A stretch of DNA of 64,000 nucleotides from Gaiellasilicea sp963745775 (GTDB lineage Bacteria > Actinomycetota > Thermoleophilia > Gaiellales > Gaiellaceae), in assembly GCA_963745775.1 (NCBI GenBank), contig CAVUYY010000012.1, positions 186,001 through 250,000 of the forward strand. The letters run 5' to 3'. Position numbers and translations under genes: made by a program. Of this stretch, positions 41,068 to 50,812 are shown piece by piece. The notes beneath the pieces are model-generated. The model searched no databases. It was not told the origin of the DNA and was given only the letters and a program-made list of their open reading frames with translations. Numbering within the stretch: the first letter of the stretch is position 1; each line of letters opens with the position of its first letter.

Positions 41068-41717
41068 ACCACTTTCCCTTCCACGTACCAGACCGGCCCT
41101 TGGGTATCCACGTTGTGGGTGTCCGAGAGCGCGCGCAGGATCGAGACGCGGCCGGTGATCCCCTCGGCGTCCGCCCGTGCGAAGCACCTGCGCGTCATCG
41201 GGGCCGAGGCTCCATAGCCGAAGCGGCGCGCGACTCGAAAGCGGAGCATCGATCCGCCGGCGATCCGAGTGGGATTGATCGGGGCGAGCAGGAGCGCGCC
41301 GCGCTGGAGATAGTCGCTCGAGGTGAGCTCGAGCTCGCAATAGAGATCGCTCCAGTCGGGGGGAAGGCTCGAGACGGCGGCGTCCCAGCCCGCCAGGAGC
41401 GTCGGCGGCTCGGCCTCGGTCTCGATCGCGGCGGGCGCGACGAGCTCGCGCAGGCGCAGCGTTCCCCCGACTGCCTCGCGCTCCAGCCTGGCGAGCAGCC
41501 GAGCGACGGCTTCGGGGCCGACGCCTGCGCCCGCGCCCGCACCGCGGCGGGCCGAGAATCGCACCTCGCCGGGACTGCGACCGGGATTGGCGGGGCCGAG
41601 GAGAGCAGCCGCACGATCGAGGCGGTCTCGGTCGCGGATGCTGAGCGAGAGCCGCGCCTCCTCCCAGTCGGTCGGCAACACGCGCTCGATCCGCCGCCAG
41701 TCCTCGACAAGTCCCAT
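41064..41717 (-). CDS. Conserved hypothetical protein
   Basis: The 217-residue protein reads MGLVEDWRRIERVLPTDWEE, ARLSLSIRDRDRLDRAAALL and, in a second half of similar build, LPPDWSDLYCELELTSSDYL with GPVWYVEGKVV at the end. The two halves (P-x-D-W ... L-x-L then LLGPANPGR / LLAPINPTR) look like an internal duplication. The family occurs in related actinobacteria without a known role. A TATGCT box lies 9 bases before the ATG. Confidence 0.7.
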   Translation of the reverse strand: MGLVEDWRRIERVLPTDWEEARLSLSIRDRDRLDRAAALLGPANPGRSPGEVRFSARRGAGAGAGVGPEAVARLLARLEREAVGGTLRLRELVAPAAIETEAEPPTLLAGWDAAVSSLPPDWSDLYCELELTSSDYLQRGALLLAPINPTRIAGGSMLRFRVARRFGYGASAPMTRRCFARADAEGITGRVSILRALSDTHNVDTQGPVWYVEGKVV

Positions 41718-41744
41718 GCGGGGGTCAGCATAATGAAGCGCTAG

Positions 41745-42740
41745 ATGGCCAAGGTCGAGAAGAAGCCCGACAGCAGGGCCGGCTCCGACTCCTCGCTCTC
41801 CGACGAGCGGCTGCGCGAGCTCTTTCGCGAGATGCTCCTGATCAGGCGCTTCGAGGAGAAGGTCGAGGAGCGGTTCCGCGCCGGCGAGCTTCCGGGGTTC
41901 CTCCATGTCGCGATCGGACAGGAAGCCGTCGCGTCGGGCGTGATGGCGGGGCTCGAGCCCGACGACACGATCATGTCCACCCACCGCGCGCACGGGCACA
42001 CGCTCGCCAAAGGCACGCATCCGAATGCCGTCATGGCCGAGCTCTACGGCAAGGAGGAGGGTTGCTCGGGCGGCTTCGGCGGCTCGATGCACCTCTACGA
42101 CGTCGAGCACGGAATGCTCGGGGCGAACGCGGTGGTCGGCGGCGGCCTCCCGCAGGTGACCGGAACGGCCCTCGCCTACCAGTTCCGCAAGGAGGACAAG
42201 GTGGCGGTCGCCTTCTTTGGCGACGGCGCTACGAACACCGGCACGTTCCACGAATCGCTCAACCTGGCGCAGCTCTGGAAGGTGCCGGCGCTCTTCGTGC
42301 TCGAGATGAACGGCTGGGCCGAGTCGACGCCGATGAGCCAGCACGTGCCGATCACGGACCTCTCGCAGCGCGCCGTCGCCTTCGGGATGAAGTCGATCGA
42401 CGTCGACGGCCAGGACGTCGAAGCGGTCTTCGCCGCGACCCGCGAAGCGCGCGAGCATGCGGCTTCGGGCAAGGGCCCCGTCTTCCTGAACGTCCGCACC
42501 TACCGGCTCGTCGGACACTACATCGGCGATCCGCAGGTCTATCGCTCGAAGGACGAGATCGAGGAGCTGCGCGAGACCAAGGATCCGATCGAGCTCCTTC
42601 GCGCCCGGCTCGAGCTCTCCGACGACGAGCTCGAGCAGCTCGACACCGAGGTGACGGCGGTCGTGGAGGAGTCGGTTGCGTTCGCGAAGGCCGGCACCGA
42701 TCCGCCGCCGGAGGACGCTCTCAAGTGGGTTTATGCCTGA
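41745..42740 (+). CDS. 2-oxoacid dehydrogenase E1 alpha subunit
   Basis: The 331-residue subunit has the thiamine diphosphate motif GDGATNTGTFHESLNLAQLW ending in N (GDGx25-NN variant), the IGQEAVASGVMAGLEPDD and STHRAHGHTLAKG segments near the active site, and YRLVGHYIGDPQVYRS with the phosphorylation-loop position. It decarboxylates a 2-oxoacid with E1 beta and passes the acyl group to E2. The substrate could be pyruvate, acetoin or a branched-chain oxoacid; sequence alone does not decide. First gene of an E1-E1-E2-(VOC-GNAT)-E3 operon. Confidence 0.92.
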   Translation: MAKVEKKPDSRAGSDSSLSDERLRELFREMLLIRRFEEKVEERFRAGELPGFLHVAIGQEAVASGVMAGLEPDDTIMSTHRAHGHTLAKGTHPNAVMAELYGKEEGCSGGFGGSMHLYDVEHGMLGANAVVGGGLPQVTGTALAYQFRKEDKVAVAFFGDGATNTGTFHESLNLAQLWKVPALFVLEMNGWAESTPMSQHVPITDLSQRAVAFGMKSIDVDGQDVEAVFAATREAREHAASGKGPVFLNVRTYRLVGHYIGDPQVYRSKDEIEELRETKDPIELLRARLELSDDELEQLDTEVTAVVEESVAFAKAGTDPPPEDALKWVYA

Positions 42741-43713
42741 GCTGACCTACCGCGAGGCCGTGCGCGATGCGCTCTCGCGCGCGATGCGCGAGGACGACGA
42801 CGTCTTCATCATGGGCGAGGACATCGCCGAGATGGGCGGCTCGATGGGTGTCACGCAGGGGATGCTCGACGAGTTCGGGCCGGAGCGCGTCCGGAACACG
42901 CCGATCTCCGAGATGGCGATCGTCGGCACCGGGATCGGCGCCGCGATGCAGGGGATGCGCCCCGTCGTCGAGATCATGTACCAGGACTTCCTGACGCTCT
43001 CGATGGAGCAGCTCGTCAACCAGGCGGCGAAGCACCGGACGATGAGCGGCGGCCAGCTCAAGGTGCCGCTGACGATCCGCACCCAGGGCGGCGCAGGCTG
43101 GAGCCCCGGAGCGCAGCACGCGCAGCAGCTCGAGTCGTGGTTCGTCCACGTGCCCGGGCTCAAGGTCGTCTTCCCGTCGACGGCGGAGGATGTGCGCGGC
43201 CTGCTCTGGAGCGCGATCTACGACGACAACCCGGTCGTCTTCTTCGAGCATCGGCTGCTCTATCCGCTCAAGAGCGACGTTCCCGAGGAGCTCGAGCCGA
43301 TTCCCTTCGGCAAGGCGCGGATCATGCGCGAGGGCACGGACGTGACGGTGATCGCGATCGGCCGGATGGTGCCGGAGGCGCTGAAGGCGGCCGACGAGGC
43401 CGAGGAGCTCGGGATCTCGGTCGAGGTGCTCGACCCGCGCACCCTGCAGCCGCTCGACGAGGAGTCGATCATCGCCTCGGTCCAGAAGACGAATCGCTGC
43501 GTCACCGCCCACGAGGCGGTCACGCGCGGCGGCTTCGGGGCGGAGCTGACCGCGGTCGTCCAGCACGGCGCCTTCGACTACCTGGACGCGCCGATCGAGC
43601 GTGTCGGCGCCAAGTTCGCGCCGCTCGCGTTCGCGCCGGCGATGGAGCAATGGGCGGTGCCGCACGCTGCGGACGTGCTCGAGGCGGTCAAGCGCACGGT
43701 GGCGAAGGGCTAG
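42733..43713 (+). CDS. 2-oxoacid dehydrogenase E1 beta subunit
   Basis: The 326-residue subunit reads TYREAVRDALSRAMREDDDV, FIMGEDIAEMGGSMGVTQGM, RVRNTPISEMAIVGTGIGAA and the C-terminal transketolase domain GTDVTVIAIGRMVPEALKAA. The glutamate of ISEM contacts the thiamine ring. ATG 42733 overlaps the end of E1 alpha, so the subunits are coupled. The frame is intact. Confidence 0.93.
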   Translation: MPELTYREAVRDALSRAMREDDDVFIMGEDIAEMGGSMGVTQGMLDEFGPERVRNTPISEMAIVGTGIGAAMQGMRPVVEIMYQDFLTLSMEQLVNQAAKHRTMSGGQLKVPLTIRTQGGAGWSPGAQHAQQLESWFVHVPGLKVVFPSTAEDVRGLLWSAIYDDNPVVFFEHRLLYPLKSDVPEELEPIPFGKARIMREGTDVTVIAIGRMVPEALKAADEAEELGISVEVLDPRTLQPLDEESIIASVQKTNRCVTAHEAVTRGGFGAELTAVVQHGAFDYLDAPIERVGAKFAPLAFAPAMEQWAVPHAADVLEAVKRTVAKG

Positions 43714-43715
43714 CC

Positions 43716-45003
43716 ATGGCCACGGACGTCAAGCTCCCGCGGCTCGGCCAGGGCATGGAGTCCGGGCACGATCGTCAAGTGGCTGAAGGGCGAGGGCGAG
43801 GCGGTCAAGAAGCGCGAGCCGCTCTACGAGCTCGACACCGACAAGGTGACGCAGGAGGTCGAGGCCGAGGCCGACGGGGTCCTCCTGAAGATCCTCGTCG
43901 ACTCGGGCGAGGTCGACGTCGGCACGACGATCGGGGTGATCGGCAAGGAAGGTGAGGAGGTCGCGTCGGGGAACGGCGCGCAGCCGACGCAGGCGAGCAC
44001 CGAATCAGGCGACGAGCCCGAGCCCGCGGTCGAGGAGGAGGACGAGGCCCAGACCGAGGGCTCGTCGGCGCCGCAGATGGACGACCAGCGTCGCATCGGA
44101 CAGGAAGCCGCGGCCGCGACGGCCGCAGCGGAGCCGGTGGCGGCAGCCGTGGACGGCGGTCGGGTCAAGGCCTCGCCGCTCGCCCGCCGGCTCGCGCGCG
44201 AGAAGGGGATCGAGCTGGGTCAGGTGACGGGCAGCGGTCCGGAAGGGCGGATCGTCGCGGAGGACGTCGAGCGCTTCCAGGTCGCGGCGCCGGCAGCCGC
44301 GCCGCTCGCCGCCGCGGCAGGCGAGGTCGAGGAGATCCAGCTCACGTCGACGCGCAAGACGATCGCGCGCCGGCTGACGGAGGCGTGGCAGGCGCCGGTC
44401 TTCCAGCTCACCGTCTCGGCAGACATGACTCGCGCCAACGAGCTGCGCGAGCGGCTCGTCGCGCGCCTCGCCGACGGCGAGACGAAGCCGACCGTGAGCG
44501 ATCTGTTGACGAAGGTGGCCGCGGCAGCCCTCGTCCGCCACCCAGCGGTCAACGCCCACTTCACCGGCGAGTCGATCAGGCGATTCCCGGCCGCGCACGT
44601 CGGGATTGCCGTCGCTGCTCCGAACGGCCTCGTCGTGCCGGTCCTCCGCGACGCAGACCGGCGCACGATCCAGGAGCTCGCGACAGCACGCGCCGACGTC
44701 GTTGCCCGAGCGCGCGACGGCAAGCTCCAGCGCGCCGATCTCGAGGACGGCACCTTCACGATCTCGAACCTCGGCATGTACGGGATCGAGCAGTTCGTCG
44801 CCGTCCTGAACCCTCCGCAGGCCGCGATCCTCGCCGTCGGCGCGACTGTCGAGACGCCTGTGGTGCGCGCCGGCGAGGTCGTCGTGCGGCCGCTCCTGAC
44901 CCTGACGCTCACCTGCGACCACCGCGCGATCGACGGAGCGGACGGGGCCGAGTTCCTGCGCACGGTCAAGGAGCTGCTGGAGGAGCCGGCGCTGGCGCTG
45001 TGA
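43716..45003 (+). CDS. 2-oxoacid dehydrogenase E2, dihydrolipoamide acyltransferase (one frameshift)
   Basis: Corrected length is about 428 residues. Order: lipoyl domain (VKLPRLGQGMESG, then ELDTDKVTQEVEAEADG with the lipoyl-lysine in DTDKVT), an acidic alanine/proline linker, the E1/E3-binding domain (ASPLARRLAREKGIELGQVT) and the catalytic domain ending LTLTCDHRAIDGADGAEFLR with the HxxxDG active site. One surplus G near 43766-43769 shifts the frame right after MESG. Only three bases separate it from E1 beta. Confidence 0.92.
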
Positions 45004-45344
45004 GCGGAAGCGTGACGCCGGTCTGGTATCGCGTCCGCGATCTCGACGCGGCCCGAGCCTTCTACAAGGAGACGCTCGGCTTCGAGGAGACGTTCGTCGA
45101 CTTCCACGATCGCTGGTCGACGCTCTCGCACGGCGGCATGGAGATCGCGCTCGCAGAGGGGGATCCCGACGAGGCCGGCGGAGTCGCCCACGTGGACGTG
45201 CCGGACGTCAAGGCGGAGGCCGAGCGGCTTCGCGCCGCCGGAGTGGACGTCGGTGTCGTCCTCGAGCTCTCGGGGGAGATTCGGCTCGTGGACGTCTTCG
45301 ACCCGGACGGCAACCGGATCCAGCTCGCTCAGTCCCTCCACTGA
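45000..45344 (+). CDS. VOC (glyoxalase-like) family protein
   Basis: The 114-residue protein has one VOC domain: VWYRVRDLDAARAFYKETLG, HVDVPDVKAEAERLRAAGVD and VDVFDPDGNRIQLAQSL. Two such units make a metal site in this superfamily (glyoxalase I, dioxygenases, resistance proteins). GTG overlaps the E2 stop, linking it to the dehydrogenase operon. Substrate unknown. Confidence 0.85.
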   Translation: MSGSVTPVWYRVRDLDAARAFYKETLGFEETFVDFHDRWSTLSHGGMEIALAEGDPDEAGGVAHVDVPDVKAEAERLRAAGVDVGVVLELSGEIRLVDVFDPDGNRIQLAQSLH

Positions 45345-45832
45345 TGCCGGTCGTCCTCCGCAGAGGCGGGGCTCAGGATGTCCGGTTCCTGCGCGACATG
45401 CTCCACCACGCCTACTACTGGCGCGAGCGTGTGCCGGGATCGCTGACCTCGCGGTACGTCCGCGGCTGGGGCCGTGCCGGCGACACCGCTGTAATCGCGC
45501 TCGAGAACGGCTTTCCCGTCGGCGCCGCCTGGTTCCGTCTCTTCCGCGCAACCGAGCCGGGCTACGGCTACGTGGACGAGGAGACGCCGGAGCTCGCGAT
45601 CGCGGTCGTCCCCTCGAAGCGCGGGCACGGAATCGGCGACGAACTCCTCCAAGCGCTGCTGCGGAAGGCGCACGAGGGAGGGTTCGCGCGGCTCAGCCTC
45701 AGCGTCGAGCCGGGGAATCCGGCCCGGAAGCTCTACGAGCGGCACGGCTTCGAGGTCGTCGACGAGGGCTCCGAAGCCTGGACGATGGTGGCCTCGGTAG
45801 CATCGCCCCCCACTACGGACTCGAGGAGTTGA
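45344..45832 (+). CDS. GNAT family N-acetyltransferase
   Basis: The 162-residue protein carries the GNAT fold: AIAVVPSKRGHGIGDELLQA (acetyl-CoA loop) and LSVEPGNPARKLYERHGFEV (the N-x-A-x-x-L-Y-x-x-x-G-F motif). ATG overlaps the VOC stop (TGATG). Its place between E2 and E3 may be operon filler; there is no sign of the target. Confidence 0.85.
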   Translation: MPVVLRRGGAQDVRFLRDMLHHAYYWRERVPGSLTSRYVRGWGRAGDTAVIALENGFPVGAAWFRLFRATEPGYGYVDEETPELAIAVVPSKRGHGIGDELLQALLRKAHEGGFARLSLSVEPGNPARKLYERHGFEVVDEGSEAWTMVASVASPPTTDSRS

Positions 45833-45838
45833 CCCGAA

Positions 45839-47245
45839 ATGGAATGTGACGTCGCCGTCCTGGGTGGAGGCCCCGGTGGCTACACGGCAGCGATTCGCGC
45901 GGCCCAGCTGGGCGCGAAGGTCGTCTGCGTCGAGAAGGAGCCAGAGCTCGGTGGCACCTGTCTGCGCGTCGGCTGCATCCCGACGAAGGCGTGGGTGCAG
46001 ACGGCGCATGCGATCCACCAGGCGGAGGCGACGTTCGCGAAGCTCGGCGTCAACACGAGCGCGCCGGAGCTCGACTTCGCCGCCGCGTCCGAGTGGAAGA
46101 ACGGGGTCGTCAAGCAGATGACGGGCGGGATCGCAGGTCTTTTCAAGGCGAACGGCGTCGAGTGGGTCAAGGGGTCGGGCAGCTTCAAGGACGCGAACAC
46201 GCTCGCCGTCGAGGGCGGGGAGGACGTCACGTTCAAGTCCGCAGTCGTGGCGACGGGCTCGTTCCCGTTACGCCCGCCGATCGAGGGGCTCGACTCGCCC
46301 CGCTGCGTCGACTCCACGGGGCTGCTCGCCGCGACCGAGGTGCCGCGCCGGCTGGTGGTTCTCGGGGGCGGGATCATCGGCTGCGAGTTCGCCTCGATCT
46401 TCCAGCGCTTCGGCTCCGAGGTGACGATCGTCGAGATGCTCGAGACGCTGATCCCGCAGGAGGACGCCGACGCGGCGAAGGAGCTCGCGAAGGCGTTCGG
46501 AAAGCGCGGGATCGCGCTCCAGCTCGGCAAGCAGTGCACGAAGGTCGAGGATGACGGCTCCCAGCTGACCGTCCATTACGGAGAGGGCGAGACCGTCGAG
46601 GCAGACCTGATGCTGGTGTCCGTCGGTCGCGGCCCCGTGGTCGAGGGGATCGGGCTCGAGGCGGCCGGGATCGAGTTCGACAAGCGGAAGGGGATCGCCG
46701 CCGACGAGCGCCGCCGCACGACTGTGCCGCACATCTATGCGGTCGGCGACTGCGCGGGCTACTGGCAGCTCGCGCACACGGCCTTCCGCGAGGGTGAGAT
46801 CGCCGCCGAGAACGCGCTCGGCCACGACGTCGTGATCGGCTCTCCCGCCGTGCCGCGCCCGATCTACACCGATCCGGAGATCGCCGGTGTCGGCCTGACC
46901 GAAGCCGAGGCGCGCGAGCTCCACGGTGATGACGTCGCCGTCGGGGTCTTCCCCTGGGTCGCAAATGCGCGCGCGGTCATGCAGAACGAGACGGTCGGCT
47001 GGGTCAAGTCGATCCACGAGACCAAGTACGGCGAGCTGCTCGGACTCGTCATGGTCGGGCCGCACGTCACCGATCTGGTCGAGGCCGGCACGGTCGCGAT
47101 CGACGCCGAGGCGACGGTCGAGACGGTCGCGGACGGCATGTGCGCGCATCCGACGCTCTCGGAGGCGATCAAGGAGGCAGGCCTCGTCGCGCTCGGCCGC
47201 GCGATCCATCTGCCGAACCGGAAGAAGGCCGCGGCCGGTGCCTAG
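45839..47245 (+). CDS. lpdA: Dihydrolipoyl dehydrogenase (E3)
   Basis: The 468-residue flavoprotein has the FAD motif VAVLGGGPGGYTAAIRAAQL, the redox disulfide in GGTCLRVGCIPTKAW (Cys-x4-Cys), the NAD motif LVVLGGGIIGCEFASIFQRF, IYAVGDCAGYWQLAHTAFRE and the C-terminal base in AHPTLSEAIKEA (His-Pro-T-x-S-E). It reoxidises the E2 lipoyl group with NAD+. Last gene of the complex, frame intact. Confidence 0.95.
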   Translation: MECDVAVLGGGPGGYTAAIRAAQLGAKVVCVEKEPELGGTCLRVGCIPTKAWVQTAHAIHQAEATFAKLGVNTSAPELDFAAASEWKNGVVKQMTGGIAGLFKANGVEWVKGSGSFKDANTLAVEGGEDVTFKSAVVATGSFPLRPPIEGLDSPRCVDSTGLLAATEVPRRLVVLGGGIIGCEFASIFQRFGSEVTIVEMLETLIPQEDADAAKELAKAFGKRGIALQLGKQCTKVEDDGSQLTVHYGEGETVEADLMLVSVGRGPVVEGIGLEAAGIEFDKRKGIAADERRRTTVPHIYAVGDCAGYWQLAHTAFREGEIAAENALGHDVVIGSPAVPRPIYTDPEIAGVGLTEAEARELHGDDVAVGVFPWVANARAVMQNETVGWVKSIHETKYGELLGLVMVGPHVTDLVEAGTVAIDAEATVETVADGMCAHPTLSEAIKEAGLVALGRAIHLPNRKKAAAGA

Positions 47246-47287
47246 CCGGTTGGTTCACGCGCGCAACCCGACTGTTAGCCTCCGCGC

Positions 47288-47692
47288 ATGAGCATCATGA
47301 ACCGACGCAATGCGGCCCTCGGCTGGGTGACCTGGCTGACGGCCAAGCGCGTGCTGAAGCAAAAGACGAAGGAAGCCGTGCCCGGCAAGGTTGAGGGGTC
47401 GAGACGGCCGAACAAAGCCGCGATCCTGGCGGCGCTCGCCGCGATCGGAGGAGCTATCTGGTTCTGGCGTCGCCGGAGCGACGACGAGCCGTCGTTCGGC
47501 TACGACGACCGGCCTTCCGGCGAGTCCGACCCGCCCGCTGACGACGCCGGCCCAGCTGTCGCCGCTCCCGCTGACGACGCCGCTCCCGCTGAGGACGCTG
47601 CTCCCGCTGACGACGCTAAGCCTGCTGACGACGCCGGTCCCGCAGTCGCCGATCCCGCGGACGACGCCGATCCCGCTGTCGCCGAGAAGTAG
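47288..47692 (+). CDS. Membrane-anchored Pro/Ala/Asp-repeat protein
   Basis: The 134-residue protein has a basic N-terminus, one membrane helix (AAILAALAAIGGAIWFWRRR, residues about 43-62) and a C-terminal tail of PADDA-like repeats (about 80-134). The tail is encoded by imperfect 15-base repeats (47530-47690), which can change in number by slippage. A TAGCCT box lies 8 bases before ATG 47288; ATG 47297 is an alternative start. Confidence 0.6.
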   Translation: MSIMNRRNAALGWVTWLTAKRVLKQKTKEAVPGKVEGSRRPNKAAILAALAAIGGAIWFWRRRSDDEPSFGYDDRPSGESDPPADDAGPAVAAPADDAAPAEDAAPADDAKPADDAGPAVADPADDADPAVAEK

Positions 47693-47698
47693 CAGGGC

Positions 47699-48800
47699 GT
47701 GAGGCTCTTTCGTCCGGCTCTGCACGGGCTCGTTCCGTACGAGCCGGGCAAGCCGGAGGAGGAGGTACAGCGCGAGCTCGGGCTCGAGCGCGTCGTCAAG
47801 CTGGCCTCGAACGAGGGGCCCTGGGGCCCGTTTGCGGCTGCGCTCGAGGCGATGGAGCGCAACGCCGGCTCGCTCAACCGCTATCCCGACGGCGGCGCGT
47901 TCCACCTCCGGAACGCTCTCGCCGAGCGGCACGGGGTGACGCCGGCCGAGGTGATCACGGGCGCCGGCGCCGACGCGATCATCGGTCATCTCTCGGTGGC
48001 GACTCTCGATCCCGGCGACGAGATCGTCACGGGGTGGCCGTCCTTCATCAGCTTCGTGCTCGACGCGCTCAAGGTCGGTGCCGTGCCGAGACAGGTGCGC
48101 GCTTCGCGATCAGCGACTCGACCTGGACGCGATGCTCGACGCGATCGGCCCGCGCACGAAGCTCGTCTACATCGCGACGCCGAACAACCCGACCGGCACG
48201 ATGACCGGCCGCGCCGAGCTCGATGCGTACTTCGAGCAGGTGCCCGAGCACGTGCTCACCGTCGTCGACCAGGCGTACTTCGAGTACATCGACGAGCCCG
48301 ACTATCCGGACGCGATCGAGGAGTACCTGAAGGTGGGCCGGCGCGTGCTCGTCCTGCGGACGTTCTCGAAGATCTACGGGCTCGCGGGGCTTCGTGTCGG
48401 CTACGGGATCGGCACCGAGGACGTGATCCGGGGAATCGCGAAGATCCGCCGCGCCTTCGACGTGAACACGCAGGCGCAGGTCGCCGCTCTCGCGAGCCTC
48501 GACGACGCGGCCGAACTCGAGCGGCGGCGGCGCCTGACGCACCAAGGACGCGAGACGCTCGTCCGGGTGCTCCGCGAGCACGGCCTCGAGCCGGCTGGAC
48601 CGGCCGTCGCCAACTTCCTCTTCGTCGAGGTCGGCGACGACGCCGTTCCGCTCTTCGAGGCGCTGCTTCGCCAAGGGGCGATCGTCCGCCCTCTGGCCGC
48701 CTTCGGCGCTCCCGGAGCGCTCCGAATCACGGTCGGCACCGCTGAGGAGAACGCGTTCTTCGCCGAGGCGCTCGCCTCGGTGCGCACGACGACGACGTAA
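47699..48800 (+). CDS. hisC: Histidinol-phosphate aminotransferase (one frameshift)
   Basis: Corrected length is about 366 residues. It is a fold-type I PLP enzyme: VKLASNEGPWGPFAAALEAM, LNRYPDGGAFHLRNALAERH, VYIATPNNPTGTMTGRAELD, VVDQAYFEYIDEPDYPDA, the PLP lysine in RTFSKIYGLAGLRVGYGIG, and RITVGTAEENAFFAEAL at the end. It converts histidinol-phosphate and 2-oxoglutarate to imidazole-acetol-phosphate and glutamate in reverse notation. The frame slips near 48085-48100. Phe/Tyr transamination is a known side role of the family. No other his gene is here. Confidence 0.85.
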
Positions 48801-48862
48801 GGGCGTCAGGGCGGTCGGCTATCCTGGCGCGTTGCGGGTGCCTCTTGGTGCCCGCCTTATCT

Positions 48863-50812
48863 ATGCGCACCACGACGAAAAGAGGCTTGGGCCGCGGTGC
48901 GGTCGTGAACGGGAGCGGCCGTCCGGTGCTACCGCCCGGGACGCTCTCGCCGGTCACGATCTACCGCCAGCCTGGGCCGCCCAGGCGCTCGCGCTGGGCG
49001 ACCTTCCGGATGGTCCTGCTCTATATCTTCGTGGCTCTCCTGATGAGCTCGTCGGCGCTCGCGGGCGGTCTCTATCTCTGGGTGCACGAGGACGTCGTCG
49101 GGGCGGTCGCGGTCAAGTCCGTCGACGTGAAGAAGGCCGCCAAGCGGCTCGACGTTCCGGTCGCCGACCAGCCGACGAACGCGTTGATCGTCGGCTACGA
49201 CCAGCGCAAGGGAGCCGACACGGGCAACCCAGCGCGGTCGGACACCGTCATGCTCGTCCGAGCGGACCCGACGACGGACTCGATCTCGCTGCTCTCGTTT
49301 CCGCGCGACCTCGTGGTCGACGTGACCTGTCCCGGTAAGCCGACCTACAGGGGTCGGATCAACGAGGCGTACACCGAATGCGGCACGCGGGGCACGCTCG
49401 AGACGGTCCGGAAGCTGACGAAGCTCCCGGTCAACTACCTGATCACGGTCAACTTCAAGAGCTTCCGCCAGCTCGTCGACGCGGTCGGAGGAGTCTGGGT
49501 CGACATCGACCGCCGCTACTTCAACGACCAGGGGGGCCCGACGGGCTTCGCGACGATCAACCTCCATCCCGGGTATCAGCGGCTCGGCGGCTATCAGGCG
49601 CTCGACTACGTCCGGTTCCGGCACACCGACTCCGACCTCTACCGGGTCGCGCGCCAGCAGGCCTTCGTCCGGGCGCTCAAGGATCAGGTTCGGAGCGAGT
49701 TCAGCCCGATCAAGCTGCCCAAGCTCGTGCGCACCGTCACGAGCAACGTCGAGGTCGGCGTCGGCGGCGGCGACGAGCTCGACGTCTCGACCCTGCTCTC
49801 GTACGCGCTCTTCGCCTACGGCCTCCCACCCGGCCATTTCTTCCAGTCGAAGATCGACGGGCTGGAGGGCTATGCGGAGCTGACGACGGCGAGCGAGAAC
49901 ATCCAGCGGGCGGTCCAGGAGTTCTCGCATCCGGACGTGGAGTCGCCCGAGAAGGCGACGGTGGTCGCGCTCGGGGAGACGCGGAAGGCGAAGGCCAAGA
50001 AGAAGGCGCCGGCGCCGGGAGACACGTCGATCACCGTCTTGAATGGCAACGGGATCACAGGCTCGGCCTCGACCGCGAGCTACCTGCTGTCGCAGCGCGG
50101 TTACTCGATGGTCTTCCCGCCCGACGGCAAGCCCGCGAATGCGCCGAACTGGGATTTCTTCCAGACGCGGATCGCGTACGACCCGAGCCAGCGGGGAGGC
50201 AAGGAGGCGGCAGCCAAGGTGGCGGCCCTGTTCGGGAGCCAGGACGTCGTCGCGCAGACTCCGGCGCTCGCCGCGCTCTCGAACGGAGCGATGCTCACGG
50301 TCGTCGTCGGCCAGACCTTCCACGGCACGATCGCGGCGGCGCCGATCGACAAGACACCGAAGCGACAACCGCCGAACATCGCTCCAGGCGCAGAGGCGTC
50401 GCTCGGGCTCCTGCGCGAGCGAGCGAAGAAGCTTCCGTTCCCGCTGATGGTGCCGACGGTGCTCGAGCGCGGCTCGTGGATCGACCGGGAACGGCCGGTT
50501 CGCCTCTACCGGGTCGGCTCGGACGACGAGCACAAGACGATCCGGCTCACCTACCGCACCGGCGCGAGCGAGTACTGGGGCGTCCAGATGTCCGACTGGG
50601 ACGACGCGCCGATTCTGAGCCAGCGGAACTTCGTCCGCTCGATCGGCGGCCGGCGCTACGAGCTCCACTACTCGGGCCCGAAGCTGCACATGGTCGTGCT
50701 GCGCCAGGGAGGCGCCACCTACTGGGTCGTGAACACCGTGCTCGACTCGCTCTCGAACGAGACGATGCTCGCGATCGCCAAGGGGCTCAAGCCGCTCTCG
50801 TCGTTCAAGTGA
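48863..50812 (+). CDS. LCP (LytR-CpsA-Psr) family cell-wall glycopolymer ligase
   Basis: The 649-residue protein has a membrane helix (FRMVLLYIFVALLMSSSALA, about 50-69), the LCP domain (NALIVGYDQRKGADTGNPAR, SDTVMLVRADPTTDSISLLS, FPRDLVVDV, RINEAYTECG, VDAVGGVWVDI, ALDYVRFRHTDSDLYRVARQ) and a LytR_C domain (SITVLNGNGITGSASTASYL, about 387-480). LCP enzymes transfer lipid-linked glycopolymers to peptidoglycan outside the membrane. The RFRHxDSDLxRxxRQ arginines are present. ATG 48863 is preferred over the in-frame start at 48845. The C-terminal 150 residues are extra and unassigned. Confidence 0.9.
   Translation: MRTTTKRGLGRGAVVNGSGRPVLPPGTLSPVTIYRQPGPPRRSRWATFRMVLLYIFVALLMSSSALAGGLYLWVHEDVVGAVAVKSVDVKKAAKRLDVPVADQPTNALIVGYDQRKGADTGNPARSDTVMLVRADPTTDSISLLSFPRDLVVDVTCPGKPTYRGRINEAYTECGTRGTLETVRKLTKLPVNYLITVNFKSFRQLVDAVGGVWVDIDRRYFNDQGGPTGFATINLHPGYQRLGGYQALDYVRFRHTDSDLYRVARQQAFVRALKDQVRSEFSPIKLPKLVRTVTSNVEVGVGGGDELDVSTLLSYALFAYGLPPGHFFQSKIDGLEGYAELTTASENIQRAVQEFSHPDVESPEKATVVALGETRKAKAKKKAPAPGDTSITVLNGNGITGSASTASYLLSQRGYSMVFPPDGKPANAPNWDFFQTRIAYDPSQRGGKEAAAKVAALFGSQDVVAQTPALAALSNGAMLTVVVGQTFHGTIAAAPIDKTPKRQPPNIAPGAEASLGLLRERAKKLPFPLMVPTVLERGSWIDRERPVRLYRVGSDDEHKTIRLTYRTGASEYWGVQMSDWDDAPILSQRNFVRSIGGRRYELHYSGPKLHMVVLRQGGATYWVVNTVLDSLSNETMLAIAKGLKPLSSFK

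Noticed and set aside
47530..47690. Non-coding tandem repeat
   Set aside because: The units are in frame within a membrane-anchored protein gene and encode a PADDA tail.
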